From the NCBI RefSeq assembly GCF_900106035.1, contig NZ_FNUC01000003.1, forward strand, positions 2,969,501 through 3,033,500: a DNA stretch of 64,000 nt, read 5' to 3'. The position numbers and the translations under genes were made by a program. Under the pieces are notes generated by a model. The model did not search any database. It worked only from the letters and a program-made list of their open reading frames with translations, and was not told the DNA's origin. Below are positions 1-8,715 of this stretch, in pieces (the first letter of the stretch is position 1; each line of letters opens with the position of its first letter). This stretch comes from Jiangella alba (GTDB taxonomy: Bacteria; Actinomycetota; Actinomycetes; Jiangellales; Jiangellaceae).

Positions 1-1
1 G

Positions 2-862
2 CGCGAGCTCGACTACCGCCCCAACGCGGTGGCCCGGGCGCTGCGCCTCCAGCGCGCCCAGGCCGTCGGCCTCGTCGTCCCCGACGTCAGCAACACCTAC
101 TTCGGCGCCCTGGCGCGCGAGCTGTCGAACCAGGCGTTCACCGCCGGCTACGCCCTGCTGCTCGGCGACTCCGACGACGATCCCGACCGCGAGCGCGCCC
201 AGATCGAGTCGCTGGTGAGCCACCAGATCGACGGCCTGATCATCGTCAGCCTCGCCCCCGACTCGGTGGCCGACGTCAACGGCACCCCGACGGTGTACCT
301 CAACCAGCGCAGCCAGCCCGGCCAGCTGTCCGTCATCGTCGACAACGAGGGCGGCGCCCGGCTCGCCGTGTCGCACCTGGTCGAGCACGGGCGGCGGCGC
401 ATCGCGCACCTGGGCGGACGTGAGGGCGCTCCCGGCGCCGACGAGCGGCGGGCCGGCTGGGCGGCCGCGCTGGCGGCGGCCGGGCTGACCGCCGACCCCG
501 CCCTGGTCCGGACGGCGGAGTACAGCCGCGTCGCCGGTCACGAGGCGGCGGCCGAGCTGCTGACCCGCGCGCCCCGGCCCGACGCCGTGTTCGTGGCCTC
601 CGACGTCCAGGCGCTCGGCCTGCTCGCCGCGGCGCGCGAGCTCGGCATCTCGGTGCCGCACGACCTCGCCGTCGTGTCGTTCGACGGCACCGACGACGCC
701 GTGTTCAGCGACCCGCCGCTCACCGCCGTCGAGCAGCCCGTCCCGGCCATCGCGGAGGCCGCTCTCCAGGCGGTCCTGGGCCAGGCGGCGCCGGCCGCGG
801 GCGGCCTCGTCCCCGTCCGCCTGGTCGTGCGCGCGTCGTGCGGGTGCCCGCCGGGTCACTGA
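2..862 (+). CDS. LacI-family transcriptional regulator (5' end outside window)
   Basis: The reading frame is open from the first bases of the window. It opens with ELDYRPNAVARALR, the sequence that follows the LacI helix-turn-helix and forms the hinge helix, so the missing part is roughly the N-terminal DNA-binding 45-50 residues. The remaining 286 residues have the periplasmic-binding-protein-like effector fold (VGLVVPDVSNTYFG near the start, FDGTDDAVFSDPPLTAVEQP near the end). It converges on a nucleoside/ribose catabolic operon and overlaps its last gene by 7 bp at 856-862. Control of that operon, with a nucleoside or sugar effector, is an inference from position only. Confidence 0.93.
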   Translation, partial: RELDYRPNAVARALRLQRAQAVGLVVPDVSNTYFGALARELSNQAFTAGYALLLGDSDDDPDRERAQIESLVSHQIDGLIIVSLAPDSVADVNGTPTVYLNQRSQPGQLSVIVDNEGGARLAVSHLVEHGRRRIAHLGGREGAPGADERRAGWAAALAAAGLTADPALVRTAEYSRVAGHEAAAELLTRAPRPDAVFVASDVQALGLLAAARELGISVPHDLAVVSFDGTDDAVFSDPPLTAVEQPVPAIAEAALQAVLGQAAPAAGGLVPVRLVVRASCGCPPGH

Positions 863-1761
863 CGGGCGCGGCGCCACCGGGTGAGCTCTTCCGACGTCGG
901 GTAGGAGCCCTGCGCCCCGGGCCGTGTCGCCACGTACGCGCCGGCCTCGACGGCCCGGGCCGCCGCGCCGGCCGGGTCCAGGTCCGCCGCCAGCCCCGCC
1001 ACCAGGGCGCCCATGAACGCGTCGCCGCACCCGGTGGTGTCCACCGCGTCGACCCGCGGCGCGACGAGCTCGGCCGTCCGACCGCCCGCCGCCTCGTGCA
1101 GCAGCGCGCCCCGGGCGCCCAGCGTCACCAGGACGTCGCAGCCGCCGAACCGCGCGCTGGCCGCGTCGGCCCGCCCGGCCACCGGGCCGTCGCCGGCCAG
1201 CATCGCCAGCTCGTGCTCGTTCACCACGAGCAGCGCGCCCGGGCCGAGCAGGCCGCCGGGCAGCGGCCGCATCGGTGACGGGTTGAGGACGAAGCGCGCG
1301 CCGAGCTCCCGGGCCCGGGCCGCGGCCGCGAGCACGGCGTCGTCGGGGACCTCGAAGCCGGTGACGACGAACCGCGCCGCACGCACCGCCGACGTCACCG
1401 CGGCCGCGTCGAGGCACAGGTTCGCCCCGCCGCTGACGACGATCAGGTTCTCGGCGTCCGCGTCGACGAGCACGACGGCCTCCCCCGTCGGCGCGTCGGC
1501 GCGCACGACCCCCGTGACGTCGACCCCCGCCGCGGCGACCGACGCCAGCAGGTCGTCGCCGCCCCGGTCCCGGCCCACGGCGCCCACGAGCGCGACGTCG
1601 GCGCCGAGCAGCGCCGCGGCGACGGCCTGGTTCGCGCCCTTCCCGCCCGCCGCCGTCGAGCTGCTCCGCGCGTGGATGGTGTGCCCCGCCGCGGGCAGGC
1701 GCTCGACCCGGAACGTGCGGTCCACGTTGAGCGAGCCCACCACGACGACCCGCGCGGTCAT
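856..1761 (-). CDS. rbsK: Ribokinase (PfkB family)
   Basis: 301 residues, the normal length for ribokinase. The N-terminus VVVVGSLNVDRTFRVERLP is the PfkB entry strand, and GGKGANQAVAAALLG is the sugar-binding GGKGANQA signature. Near the C-terminus DTTGCGDAFMGALVAGL gives the ATP/anion-hole motif DTxGxGD with the catalytic Asp; the usual A is replaced by C. It is the last gene of a minus-strand operon. Its ATG overlaps the permease stop codon (ATGA at 1758-1761), indicating translational coupling. With a nucleoside hydrolase at the head of the operon, its likely job is phosphorylating the ribose released from nucleosides to ribose 5-phosphate. Another pentose cannot be excluded. Confidence 0.9.
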   Translation of the reverse strand: MTARVVVVGSLNVDRTFRVERLPAAGHTIHARSSSTAAGGKGANQAVAAALLGADVALVGAVGRDRGGDDLLASVAAAGVDVTGVVRADAPTGEAVVLVDADAENLIVVSGGANLCLDAAAVTSAVRAARFVVTGFEVPDDAVLAAAARARELGARFVLNPSPMRPLPGGLLGPGALLVVNEHELAMLAGDGPVAGRADAASARFGGCDVLVTLGARGALLHEAAGGRTAELVAPRVDAVDTTGCGDAFMGALVAGLAADLDPAGAAARAVEAGAYVATRPGAQGSYPTSEELTRWRRARQ

Positions 1762-2594
1762 CCCTTGAGCCCCGTCGTCGACAACGACTCGGTGTACTGC
1801 TTCTGGAAGAACAGCAGCAGCACCATCGGGATGATCGTCAGCACGAACGAGCCGGCGAAGATCTGCCCGAGGTCGACGGTGAACAGCGTGCTGAGGTTGG
1901 CCAGCGCGATCGGCGCGAGCTGGCGTTCCGGCGAGGTCCCGATCAGCAGTGGCCACAGGTAGGCCTGCCACTGCGACAGGAACAGCATCATGCCGGCGCC
2001 GATGAGCGCGGGCTTCGACAACGGCAGGACGATGCGCCACAGCGTCGCGATGCGGCCGAGCCCGTCGACCTCGGCAGCCTCGAGCAGTTCCGCCGGGATG
2101 CCCAGGAAGAACTGCCGCAGGACGAAGATCGCGAAGCCGTTGGCCAGCGCGGGCAGCACCAGGCCCGCGTAGGAGTCGCTCAGGTGCCAGTCCTGGAACA
2201 GGCTCGACAGCGGGATCGCGATGGCGTCGAACGGGATCATCGCCACCAGCACGATGAAGGTGAATACGACGCCGCGCCCGGGGAAGTCGATCGTGGCGAG
2301 GGCGTACGCCGCGGGCACCGCGATGGCCAGGCCGAACACGATGGTGAGGCCGGCCACCAGGAAGCTGTTGAACAGGCCGGTGAGGAACGGCCCGGACAGC
2401 AGCCCGGAGTAGTTCGTGAGGTCGCCGCCCACCGGGACGAACGCCAGCCACGACAGCGGCGCCATGTTGTCGACGTAGCTGTTGCCGGGCCGGGTGGACG
2501 AGACGAACACCCACCACACCGGGAGGAAGACCGCGAGGGCGGCCAGCACCGCCGCGGCCGTCAGGACGATGGTTCCGCCGCGCGAGCGCCTCAT
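1758..2594 (-). CDS. ABC sugar transporter permease (MalG type)
   Basis: 278 residues with six predicted membrane helices, the CUT1 second-permease pattern. The first helix starts near residue 8 (TIVLTAAAVLAALAVFLPVWW), followed by a short extracytoplasmic stretch. The cytoplasmic EAA loop is ELLEAAEVDGLGRIATLWRIVLP, which contacts the ATPase. The protein ends in TGLKG, like many MalG-type proteins. The start was set at 2594 because it makes an ATGA overlap with the upstream permease; upstream in-frame codons run into that gene. No ATPase gene is present, as is usual in actinobacteria, where a shared MsiK-type ATPase energises many importers. Confidence 0.93.
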   Translation of the reverse strand: MRRSRGGTIVLTAAAVLAALAVFLPVWWVFVSSTRPGNSYVDNMAPLSWLAFVPVGGDLTNYSGLLSGPFLTGLFNSFLVAGLTIVFGLAIAVPAAYALATIDFPGRGVVFTFIVLVAMIPFDAIAIPLSSLFQDWHLSDSYAGLVLPALANGFAIFVLRQFFLGIPAELLEAAEVDGLGRIATLWRIVLPLSKPALIGAGMMLFLSQWQAYLWPLLIGTSPERQLAPIALANLSTLFTVDLGQIFAGSFVLTIIPMVLLLFFQKQYTESLSTTGLKG

Positions 2595-3550
2595 GACTTC
2601 TCCTCCCGGAGCAGCCGGAACTGGACGGCGACGATGACGGCGAGCAGCAGCATGAGGATGACGACCTCCGCCTGGCCGACGCCGACGTCGCCGAGCAGGT
2701 AGGTCCGGTTGTAGATGTCGAACATGATCAGGTTCGTCGACCCGTTCGGGCCGCCCTTCGTCAGGATCTGCACGGGCGCGAACAGCAGGAACGACCCCAC
2801 CGTGCAGGCGATCAGCACGAACGCCATCGGCCGCTTGAGCAGCGGGAGCGTGATCGAGAGCAGCCGGCGCCACCACCCCGCGCCGTCGAGCGCCGCCGCC
2901 TCGTAGAGCGAGTCGGGGATGTCCTTCAGCCCGGCGATCACGAAGATCATCCAGTATCCGAGGGCACCCCAGGTGACCATGATGCCGATCGAGAACGCCG
3001 CCTGGCTCGCCGACGTCAGGAACGGCTGCGGCGGCAGCCCCACGAGCTCGAGCAGGGCGTTGACGAGACCGTCGGGCTGCAGCGCGGTGCTCCAGATGAG
3101 CGCCACCACCGCGCCCGGCACGGCGGCCGGCACGAAGATCATCGACCGCCAGAGTCCGACCAGGGGCAGCCGCTGCGCGGTGAGCAGGGCGAGCGCCGTC
3201 GACAGCACCACGATCGCGGGGTTGAGGACGAGGTTGAAGACCAGCGTCACCACCAGCACGGAGTGGAACCCGGGGTCGCTGAGCAGGTGGGTGTAGTTCG
3301 ACAGGCCGTCGAACTCTGAGGCGCCGGTCGACAGCGAGACGTGCCGGAAGCTCTGGCTCACCGCGCTGATCATCGGCACCACCCGCATCAGCACCAGGGC
3401 GACGAGCGCCGGGCTGAGCAGGGCGAAGGCCACCAGCGTGGTCCGCACGGACCGGCGCCGCCGGGCCGAGCCGGCCGGCCGCGGGCTCCCCCGCCGGACG
3501 GCGCGCCCCGTGGAGCGCGCCGTCCGCCGCGTCGCCGTCGCCGGTCGCAT
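2591..3550 (-). CDS. ABC sugar transporter permease (MalF type)
   Basis: 319 residues. An Arg-rich cytoplasmic N-terminus of about 40 residues precedes the first membrane helix (LVAFALLSPALVALVLMRVVP); six helices are expected. The EAA loop SLYEAAALDGAGWWRRLLSITLP lies about two thirds along. The start ATG at 3550 overlaps the binding-protein stop by one base, and the stop overlaps the next permease start. It pairs with the MalG-type permease downstream to form the membrane channel of the same importer. The family usually carries oligosaccharides. Nucleoside or ribose transport here is inferred only from the enzymes in the operon. Confidence 0.93.
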   Translation of the reverse strand: MRPATATRRTARSTGRAVRRGSPRPAGSARRRRSVRTTLVAFALLSPALVALVLMRVVPMISAVSQSFRHVSLSTGASEFDGLSNYTHLLSDPGFHSVLVVTLVFNLVLNPAIVVLSTALALLTAQRLPLVGLWRSMIFVPAAVPGAVVALIWSTALQPDGLVNALLELVGLPPQPFLTSASQAAFSIGIMVTWGALGYWMIFVIAGLKDIPDSLYEAAALDGAGWWRRLLSITLPLLKRPMAFVLIACTVGSFLLFAPVQILTKGGPNGSTNLIMFDIYNRTYLLGDVGVGQAEVVILMLLLAVIVAVQFRLLREEKS

Positions 3551-4851
3551 CACCGCAAGCGCTCGATCTGGGCGGAGATCTCCTCGTCGGCCTGCGCGGC
3601 CCGTTCGGCCGGGTCGGAGCCGTTGCGGATGTCGGAGAACAGCTGACCGGCGCCCGGCTCGAACACGCTGTAGCCGACCACGGCCGGGCGGTGCACGGCG
3701 TTGTTCTCGAGCTGGTACTGCAGGATCGCCCCGAAGCCGGCCGTCGCCGCGCCCGCCGACGCCTCGACCCCGTCGACGTAGGCCGCGAACGCCTCCTTGT
3801 TGGTGGGCGTGATGCCGGCCACCTCGGCCGCCTGGGCGTTGCCGGCCGCGTCGATGGTCAGGTAGCGCAGGAACTCCTCGGCGGCTTCGCGGTTCTCCGA
3901 CTTCGACGAGATGCCCACCGCCCACGAGTCCGTGGACGTCGCCGGCTCGCCGCCCTCGAAGTAGGGCGCAGGCGCGACGCCGTAGTTGATCCCGCCGGCG
4001 TTCGCCACGCTCACGCCCCACGGACCGGAGATGATGAAAGCGCCCTTGCCCTCCTGGAACAGCGCGCCGTTCTTGTCGTTGGTGATGCCACGCGGCGAGA
4101 GCCCGTCCTCGAACAGGCCGTGATACCAGGTCAGCGCGCGCTGCCAGCCGTCGCCGGAGAAGTCCACGACCCCGTCGGCGTCGATGCCGTCGCCGCCGCC
4201 CGCGGAGACGCCCATCATCTGCAGCTGGTAGTAGGTGTCCCACTGGTCGAACAGCAGCGGGTACTCCGCCGCGCCGGCGCTCTGCACCGTCCGCGCCGCC
4301 TCGGTCAGCTGCTCGTACGTCCACGGCGAGGCCGGGTCGCCCGACGGCGGCTCGACACCGGCCGCGGCCAGGACGTCGGTGTTGTAGTAGAGGAACTGCG
4401 ACGTGGTCCAGGGCGCGATCGCCAGCAGCTTGCCGTCCACCTCGCGCGCGGTGACCATGCTCTCACTCACGGCCGCGGCGACGGCGTCGTCGCGCAGGGC
4501 GGAGAGGTCGGCGAGGTAGCCCCGGTTGTTCCAGTCGAGGACGGCGCCACCGGCGTCGACGACCATGAGGTCGATGCCGTCGCCGCCGGCCCCCATCCGC
4601 TGGTTGATGGTGCTCGTGTACTGCGCGTAGGGGATGTTGAGCTGCTTCACGGTGATGTCCGGGTGCTGCTCCTCGAACCCCTCGATCGCGGTGGCCCAGG
4701 TCTCGGCCGGATCGGCGTTCGCGAAGGTCAGCGTGACCTCGCCGTCGCCGCCGCCGCCCGAGCCGTCCGTCGACGACCCGCCGCAGCCGGCGAGCACCAG
4801 CAGGCCGGCGCCGAGCGCGGCGGCGGCGGGGAGGATCCGGGACGTTCCCAT
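3550..4851 (-). CDS. Extracellular solute-binding lipoprotein
   Basis: 433 residues. The N-terminus is a lipoprotein signal with lipobox LVLAGC, placing the acylated Cys at residue 23, followed by a Gly/Ser-rich linker. The rest is the family-1 extracellular solute-binding fold (TLTFANADPAETWATAIEGF then WTTSQFLYYNTDVLAAAGV). It would capture the substrate outside the membrane and hand it to the two permeases that follow. It is second in the operon, 36 bp after the nucleoside hydrolase. CUT1-type binding proteins normally bind sugars, so its pairing with a nucleoside hydrolase and ribokinase is slightly unusual. Confidence 0.92.
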   Translation of the reverse strand: MGTSRILPAAAALGAGLLVLAGCGGSSTDGSGGGGDGEVTLTFANADPAETWATAIEGFEEQHPDITVKQLNIPYAQYTSTINQRMGAGGDGIDLMVVDAGGAVLDWNNRGYLADLSALRDDAVAAAVSESMVTAREVDGKLLAIAPWTTSQFLYYNTDVLAAAGVEPPSGDPASPWTYEQLTEAARTVQSAGAAEYPLLFDQWDTYYQLQMMGVSAGGGDGIDADGVVDFSGDGWQRALTWYHGLFEDGLSPRGITNDKNGALFQEGKGAFIISGPWGVSVANAGGINYGVAPAPYFEGGEPATSTDSWAVGISSKSENREAAEEFLRYLTIDAAGNAQAAEVAGITPTNKEAFAAYVDGVEASAGAATAGFGAILQYQLENNAVHRPAVVGYSVFEPGAGQLFSDIRNGSDPAERAAQADEEISAQIERLR

Positions 4852-4887
4852 GGCGTTTCTCCTCTTCGAGCGATGCTGGGATGGGTG

Positions 4888-5775
4888 TCAGGCGGTGGTG
4901 GCGGGCTGCGCCGCGACGAGGATGCGGCCCACGATCTCCTCGGTCACGCGCGGCACGTCCAGGTCGACGACGATCTCGTGCGGCCCGGCCGGGTCGGGGA
5001 CGAACCGGGTCGTGCCCGCGGCGTCGCCCTCGGTCTCGACGGTGATGGCGCCGCGCTCGGTCGTGAACAGCTCCGGACGCGCCAGGGTGAGCACGGCGAT
5101 GGGGTCGTGCGGCACGTTGGAGTCACGTTCGGTGAAGTCCCAGAAGCGGCGCATCTCCGCGCCGATCAGCGCGCCGAACGGACCCCGCGCCGCGATGGCG
5201 TCGAGCTCGGCCCGGCCGAGCCTGATGCGCTGGGTCTGGTCGAGGCCGACGGCCAGCAGGTCCAGGCCGGACCCGAACACCTCGGCGGCCGCGGTCACGT
5301 CGCAGCGGATGTTGTGCTCGACCACGCCGGCGCGGAACTCGCCGCCCATCATGACGACGCGTTTCGTCACCCGGTCGGGCCGGCGCAGCGCGACGGCGAC
5401 GTTCGTGAGCGGGCCGATGGCCACGACGGTCGCCGTGGCCGCGAGCTCCTCGGTGGCGGCCCGGGCGGCCGCGTAGCGCTGCACGGCGAGGTCGGCGATG
5501 GTGGAGCCCTCGTGCCCCGGCCACCACACCGGCCGGCCGGACAGCGTCTCGGGCTCGCCCGCGGCGATCGGCGGCGCCGGCCGTCCCGTCGTCGCGAACG
5601 CCTTCGCGACGATCCGGGCGCGCAGGTCCACGTCGCCGTACACCGTCGTCACGGCGGACACGCCCAGCTCGGGCGAGCCCAGGACCATCGCGAGGGCCAG
5701 CAGGTCGTCGACGTCCGTGCCGATGTCGGTGTCGAGGGCGAAGGTGCAGCGCGCCGCCGAGCTGTCGTGGGTCAT
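4888..5775 (-). CDS. Nucleoside hydrolase (IU family)
   Basis: 295 residues. Near the N-terminus DTDIGTDVDD (residues 15-24) gives the DxDxxxDD calcium-binding active-site signature of inosine-uridine nucleoside hydrolases. Further family marks are AIGPLTNVAVALRRPD and MMGGEF in mid-protein. The enzyme splits the N-glycosidic bond of a nucleoside to base and ribose, probably in the cytosol, since no signal peptide is seen. It heads the operon; the ribokinase at the far end fits the released ribose. Its promoter region carries the paired operator-like sequences at 5845-5906. Confidence 0.92.
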   Translation of the reverse strand: MTHDSSAARCTFALDTDIGTDVDDLLALAMVLGSPELGVSAVTTVYGDVDLRARIVAKAFATTGRPAPPIAAGEPETLSGRPVWWPGHEGSTIADLAVQRYAAARAATEELAATATVVAIGPLTNVAVALRRPDRVTKRVVMMGGEFRAGVVEHNIRCDVTAAAEVFGSGLDLLAVGLDQTQRIRLGRAELDAIAARGPFGALIGAEMRRFWDFTERDSNVPHDPIAVLTLARPELFTTERGAITVETEGDAAGTTRFVPDPAGPHEIVVDLDVPRVTEEIVGRILVAAQPATTA

Positions 5776-5844
5776 GGGTTCCCGTCTGTCTGCCGCGCGT
5801 CGCCGGGTTCACGAGCGGTCGTCCAAAGCCTGTCGTCGACGCAT

Positions 5845-5906
5845 GCTATTCGAGTAGACTCGCCGCCGCAAGCATGGATCTACTCGAATAGCGCATCACG
5901 AGTAGA
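5845..5906. promoter_or_regulatory. Mirror-image operator pair before the nucleoside operon
   Basis: GCTATTCGAGTAGA (5845-5858) and its exact reverse complement TCTACTCGAATAGC (5879-5892) face each other. Each contains an imperfect 12-bp palindrome centred on CG (CTATTCGAGTAG), as LacI-type operators do, and the two centres are 34 bp apart. A third partial copy, CGAGTAGA, lies at 5899-5906. The site lies 70 bp upstream of the nucleoside hydrolase start and 33 bp upstream of the divergent secreted protein. The LacI regulator at the window start is the natural candidate ligand, by inference. Confidence 0.6.
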
Positions 5907-5938
5907 TGCGCTCTGACGACGGATGACGGAGGCCATCG

Positions 5939-7087
5939 ATGGCACCTTTCCGCACCATCAGACGATTCGGCGTGCTGGCGGCCGCGCTGGGCGTGGGCGC
6001 CCTGCTCGCGCCGCTGGGCACGGCGGCGGCGCAGGACGACGCGGGCCCGCGGCCGGCCCGCGACGGGGTCGCCTGGGACCCCGCGTCGCTGACCCAGGTG
6101 TACGCGCCGGAGCCCGGGTTCTACTCCTACGCGCCGTCAGTCGTGCGCGACGGCGACACCGAGTGGATCTGGTCCTGCCACAACGACCAGTCCCGCGTGA
6201 TCGAGGACCACATCTACCTCACCAAGCGCGTCGACGGCGTCGTGACGGAGACGAGGTCGGTGCTGCACGCCTCGCCGGCGCCGGCCTGGGACAGCTTCCA
6301 CACCTGCGACCCCAGCGTCGTGGCCGGCCGGTTCCACTACGGCGGCACCCGCTACTCGTACGCGATGTTCTACCTGGGCAACGACGTCGACGCCAGCGCG
6401 CACAACCAGGTCGGCGTCGCCTTCGCGACGGACCCGGCAGGGCCGTGGGTCAAGTACCCCGAGCCGATCGTGACGTCGGACCGCGTCGACCAGTGGGGCG
6501 CCGGCCAGCCGACCGCCGTCTCGCTCGCCGGCGACTCCGGGCGGGTGCTGCTCGCCTACACCCGCGGCGACACCTCCACCCGCGCCTACGCCAGCGTCGT
6601 CGACCTCACGCACGTCGAGCGGCTGCGGGTGGGCCCGCCCGTCCTGCTGCCGACGGACGGGCTCACCGGGGCCGACGGCGCCGCGGACTACCTCAACGGG
6701 TTCGACCTCGCCCTCGACCGCACCGGCCGGAACGTCGTGGTCGTCCGCGAACAGCACCCCTACCCCATCGACAACCCGTGGTGGATCGGCCCGTCGGTGC
6801 AGGTCGCGCGCCTGAGCCTGACGGACCTCCTGGCCGGGACGGGCACTTGGCAGCCGCTGGGCGACATCGACCACGACCTCACCGGGTTCACCCGCAACCA
6901 CAACGCCGGCCTGGTGCGCACCTGGCGCGGCCGGCTCGCCGACGCCCGCGGCGTCGAGGTCGTCTTCACCAGTTCCTGCTCCAGCCTGCCCACCGTCGAC
7001 GACCCCGACTGGAGCCAGGCCACCTGCGATTCGCTGTACTCGTACGACCTGTGGTCGATCACCGGGCGGTTCACCCGGTCGAGGTGA
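5939..7087 (+). CDS. Secreted beta-propeller-like protein, possible glycoside hydrolase
   Basis: 382 residues. A Sec-type signal peptide ends around residue 31 (LGTAAAQ then DDAGP). The mature part is rich in Trp, Tyr and His and has repeated Asp-rich turns (FYSYAPSVVRDGDTEWIWSC, FHTCDPSVVAGRF, VDQWGAGQPTAVSL). This pattern resembles five-bladed propeller hydrolases of the GH43/GH117 type, in which DPSVV and QPTAV would be blade starts with active-site Asp/Gln. No exact family could be fixed. The start ATG has a good ribosome-binding site (GGAGG at 5928-5932). It is divergent from the nucleoside operon and followed by a strong hairpin. Confidence 0.85.
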   Translation: MAPFRTIRRFGVLAAALGVGALLAPLGTAAAQDDAGPRPARDGVAWDPASLTQVYAPEPGFYSYAPSVVRDGDTEWIWSCHNDQSRVIEDHIYLTKRVDGVVTETRSVLHASPAPAWDSFHTCDPSVVAGRFHYGGTRYSYAMFYLGNDVDASAHNQVGVAFATDPAGPWVKYPEPIVTSDRVDQWGAGQPTAVSLAGDSGRVLLAYTRGDTSTRAYASVVDLTHVERLRVGPPVLLPTDGLTGADGAADYLNGFDLALDRTGRNVVVVREQHPYPIDNPWWIGPSVQVARLSLTDLLAGTGTWQPLGDIDHDLTGFTRNHNAGLVRTWRGRLADARGVEVVFTSSCSSLPTVDDPDWSQATCDSLYSYDLWSITGRFTRSR

Positions 7088-7093
7088 TCCGGG

Positions 7094-7138
7094 CCCCCAT
7101 GGTCGCGGCGCACCGTGAGTGTGCCGAGACCATGGGGG
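7094..7138 (+). terminator. Hairpin terminator after secreted propeller gene
   Basis: CCCCCATGGTC (7094-7104) pairs perfectly with GACCATGGGGG (7128-7138), and an inner GCGCAC/GTGTGC pair extends the stem. It starts 6 bp after the stop codon of the gene at 5939-7087. No T-tract follows, which is usual in very GC-rich actinobacteria. The downstream arm holds the G-run nearest the next gene's start at 7145. Confidence 0.6.
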
Positions 7139-7144
7139 TCGACG

Positions 7145-7792
7145 ATGTCCGAGGCCGATGACGACGCGGGCAACGACGCACGCGCCGGCGTCCGTGAGCT
7201 GGTGGCCGTCGTCGTGCTCTCCGTCACGGCGGTGCTCACCGCGTGGAGCGGCTTCGAGGCGAGCAAGTGGGGCGGCGAGATGTCCATCGCCTTCTCCCAG
7301 GCGTCGGGCGCGCGGATCGAGGCGTCGCGCTTCGCGGCGGAGGCCGACGCGGCCCGGAACTTCGACCTCGACATCTTCGCGGTGTACGTGCAGGCCGTCG
7401 CCGAGGGGGACGACGCGCTCACCGACTTCGTCGAGACGCGGTTCACCGACCACTTCGCGGTGGCCTTCGACGCCTGGATCGCGATGCGGCCGCTGCAGAA
7501 CCCCGAGGCGCCCAACGGCCCGTTCGCGCTGCCCGAGTACCGGCCGCCGGGCGCGGCCGAGGCGAAGGCGGCCGACGCCCGTGCCGACGGGCTGTTCGCG
7601 GAGGCGCTCGAGAACAACCAGCGCGGCGACGACTACACGCTGCTGACCGTCCTGTTCGCCCTGGTGCTCTTCTTCACCGCGGTGTCCCAGCGGCTCCGGT
7701 CGGCGACGCTGACCTGGGTCGTCCTCGGTGGCGCGATGACGTTGCTGCTGGTGGGCGTGGGCTTCCTGATCGCCTTCCCGAAGATCATCTGA
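7145..7792 (+). CDS. Membrane protein of unknown function (DUF4337-like)
   Basis: 215 residues from ATG 7145, which has a G-rich run 6-10 bases upstream; an in-frame GTG at 7115 lies inside the preceding hairpin and is less likely. One membrane helix near residues 17-35 (LVAVVVLSVTAVLTAWSGFEASKW) is followed by an alpha-helical extracytoplasmic region rich in Ala, Asp and Glu. Two more helices lie near the C-terminus (LLTVLFALVLFFTAVSQ and VVLGGAMTLLLVGVGF). This layout resembles DUF4337-type proteins; function unknown. It ends convergently with the HAD phosphatase, overlapping by 8 bp. Confidence 0.75.
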   Translation: MSEADDDAGNDARAGVRELVAVVVLSVTAVLTAWSGFEASKWGGEMSIAFSQASGARIEASRFAAEADAARNFDLDIFAVYVQAVAEGDDALTDFVETRFTDHFAVAFDAWIAMRPLQNPEAPNGPFALPEYRPPGAAEAKAADARADGLFAEALENNQRGDDYTLLTVLFALVLFFTAVSQRLRSATLTWVVLGGAMTLLLVGVGFLIAFPKII

Positions 7793-8714
7793 AGACGGTC
7801 GTCCAGTCGTCGCGGACGCTGATCACCGTCCACCCGCGGCGCTCGGCCCGGTCGAGCAGCTCGTCGGCGCCGTCGGTGTAGGCGAACTCGCGGTCCTCGT
7901 CGTCGTGCAGGACGACCAGCCGGAGGGCGGGCAGGGACGGCCCGCCGGTGAACTCCAGCATCGGGATGTCACCGTTGGCGTTGCCGGCCGCCAGGATGGG
8001 CCGGCGGCCGACCCGGCTCCAGATCCGCACCGCCTTGACCGGCCCGTCGTCGAACACGTCGGGCCGGGCCCGGTACACGACGGACGCGCCGCCGTCGTCC
8101 TCCTGGTAGGCGAGCGCGTTGGAGCTGCCGATCACCCGCTCAGCGGGGATGCCATACACCTCGTCGCTGATCGCGCGGATGAAGTCCCGGTCGCCGCCCG
8201 AGGCGATGTAGACGGTGAAGCCGTGCGCCTCCAGGTAGCGCAGCAGCTCGACCATCGGCGGGTACGCGCACTGGCGGAACCCGCGGCCCAGCGTGGGGTG
8301 CGACCCACGGCGCAGGTACTCCCCCGACGCCGCCAGGTAGTCCTCCGCGGACATCCCGGCGAACGCCCGGACGAACCCGCCCATCAGCACCTTCAGGTCG
8401 GAGTCGTCGCCGCGGTAGTGCTTGGTGATGGCGCCGCCCAGCCAGTCGTAGTCGTCGGTGGAGGCCGCCTTCCACGGCTGCTGCTCCCGCAGATCCGGAG
8501 TCTCCTCGGCCATGGCCGCCAGCCGCTGGAGGATGAAGCCGATCTCGATCTGCATCGGCTTCTCGGTCCACAGCGTGCCGTCGTTGTCGAGCACGGCGAC
8601 CCGCTCGACGGGGTCGACGTAGTCGTCGCCGCCCTCCGTGGTGACCCGGCGGACGAAGTCGGTGATCGCCGATCGGGCCGCTCCGTCGCGCCACGAACCG
8701 AGCTCGGCGTCCAC
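7785..8714 (-). CDS. HAD-superfamily hydrolase (phosphoserine-phosphatase-like)
   Basis: 309 residues. Motif I is LDNDGTLW, with nucleophile Asp43 and acid/base Asp45. Motif II is in VYIASGGDRDF and motif IV is GNANGDIPML with the magnesium-binding Asp. A roughly 130-residue helical cap lies between motifs I and II, so this is a C1-cap phosphatase like SerB-type enzymes, but the substrate is unknown. No signal peptide is evident. The start ATG lies 1 bp from the stop of the upstream membrane protein, so the pair is probably co-transcribed. Confidence 0.88.
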   Translation of the reverse strand: MDAELGSWRDGAARSAITDFVRRVTTEGGDDYVDPVERVAVLDNDGTLWTEKPMQIEIGFILQRLAAMAEETPDLREQQPWKAASTDDYDWLGGAITKHYRGDDSDLKVLMGGFVRAFAGMSAEDYLAASGEYLRRGSHPTLGRGFRQCAYPPMVELLRYLEAHGFTVYIASGGDRDFIRAISDEVYGIPAERVIGSSNALAYQEDDGGASVVYRARPDVFDDGPVKAVRIWSRVGRRPILAAGNANGDIPMLEFTGGPSLPALRLVVLHDDEDREFAYTDGADELLDRAERRGWTVISVRDDWTTVFR

Positions 8715-8715
8715 G

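Noticed and set aside
7115-7145. GTG at 7115 as start of the DUF4337-like gene
   Set aside because: It falls in the hairpin loop with no ribosome-binding sequence before it.
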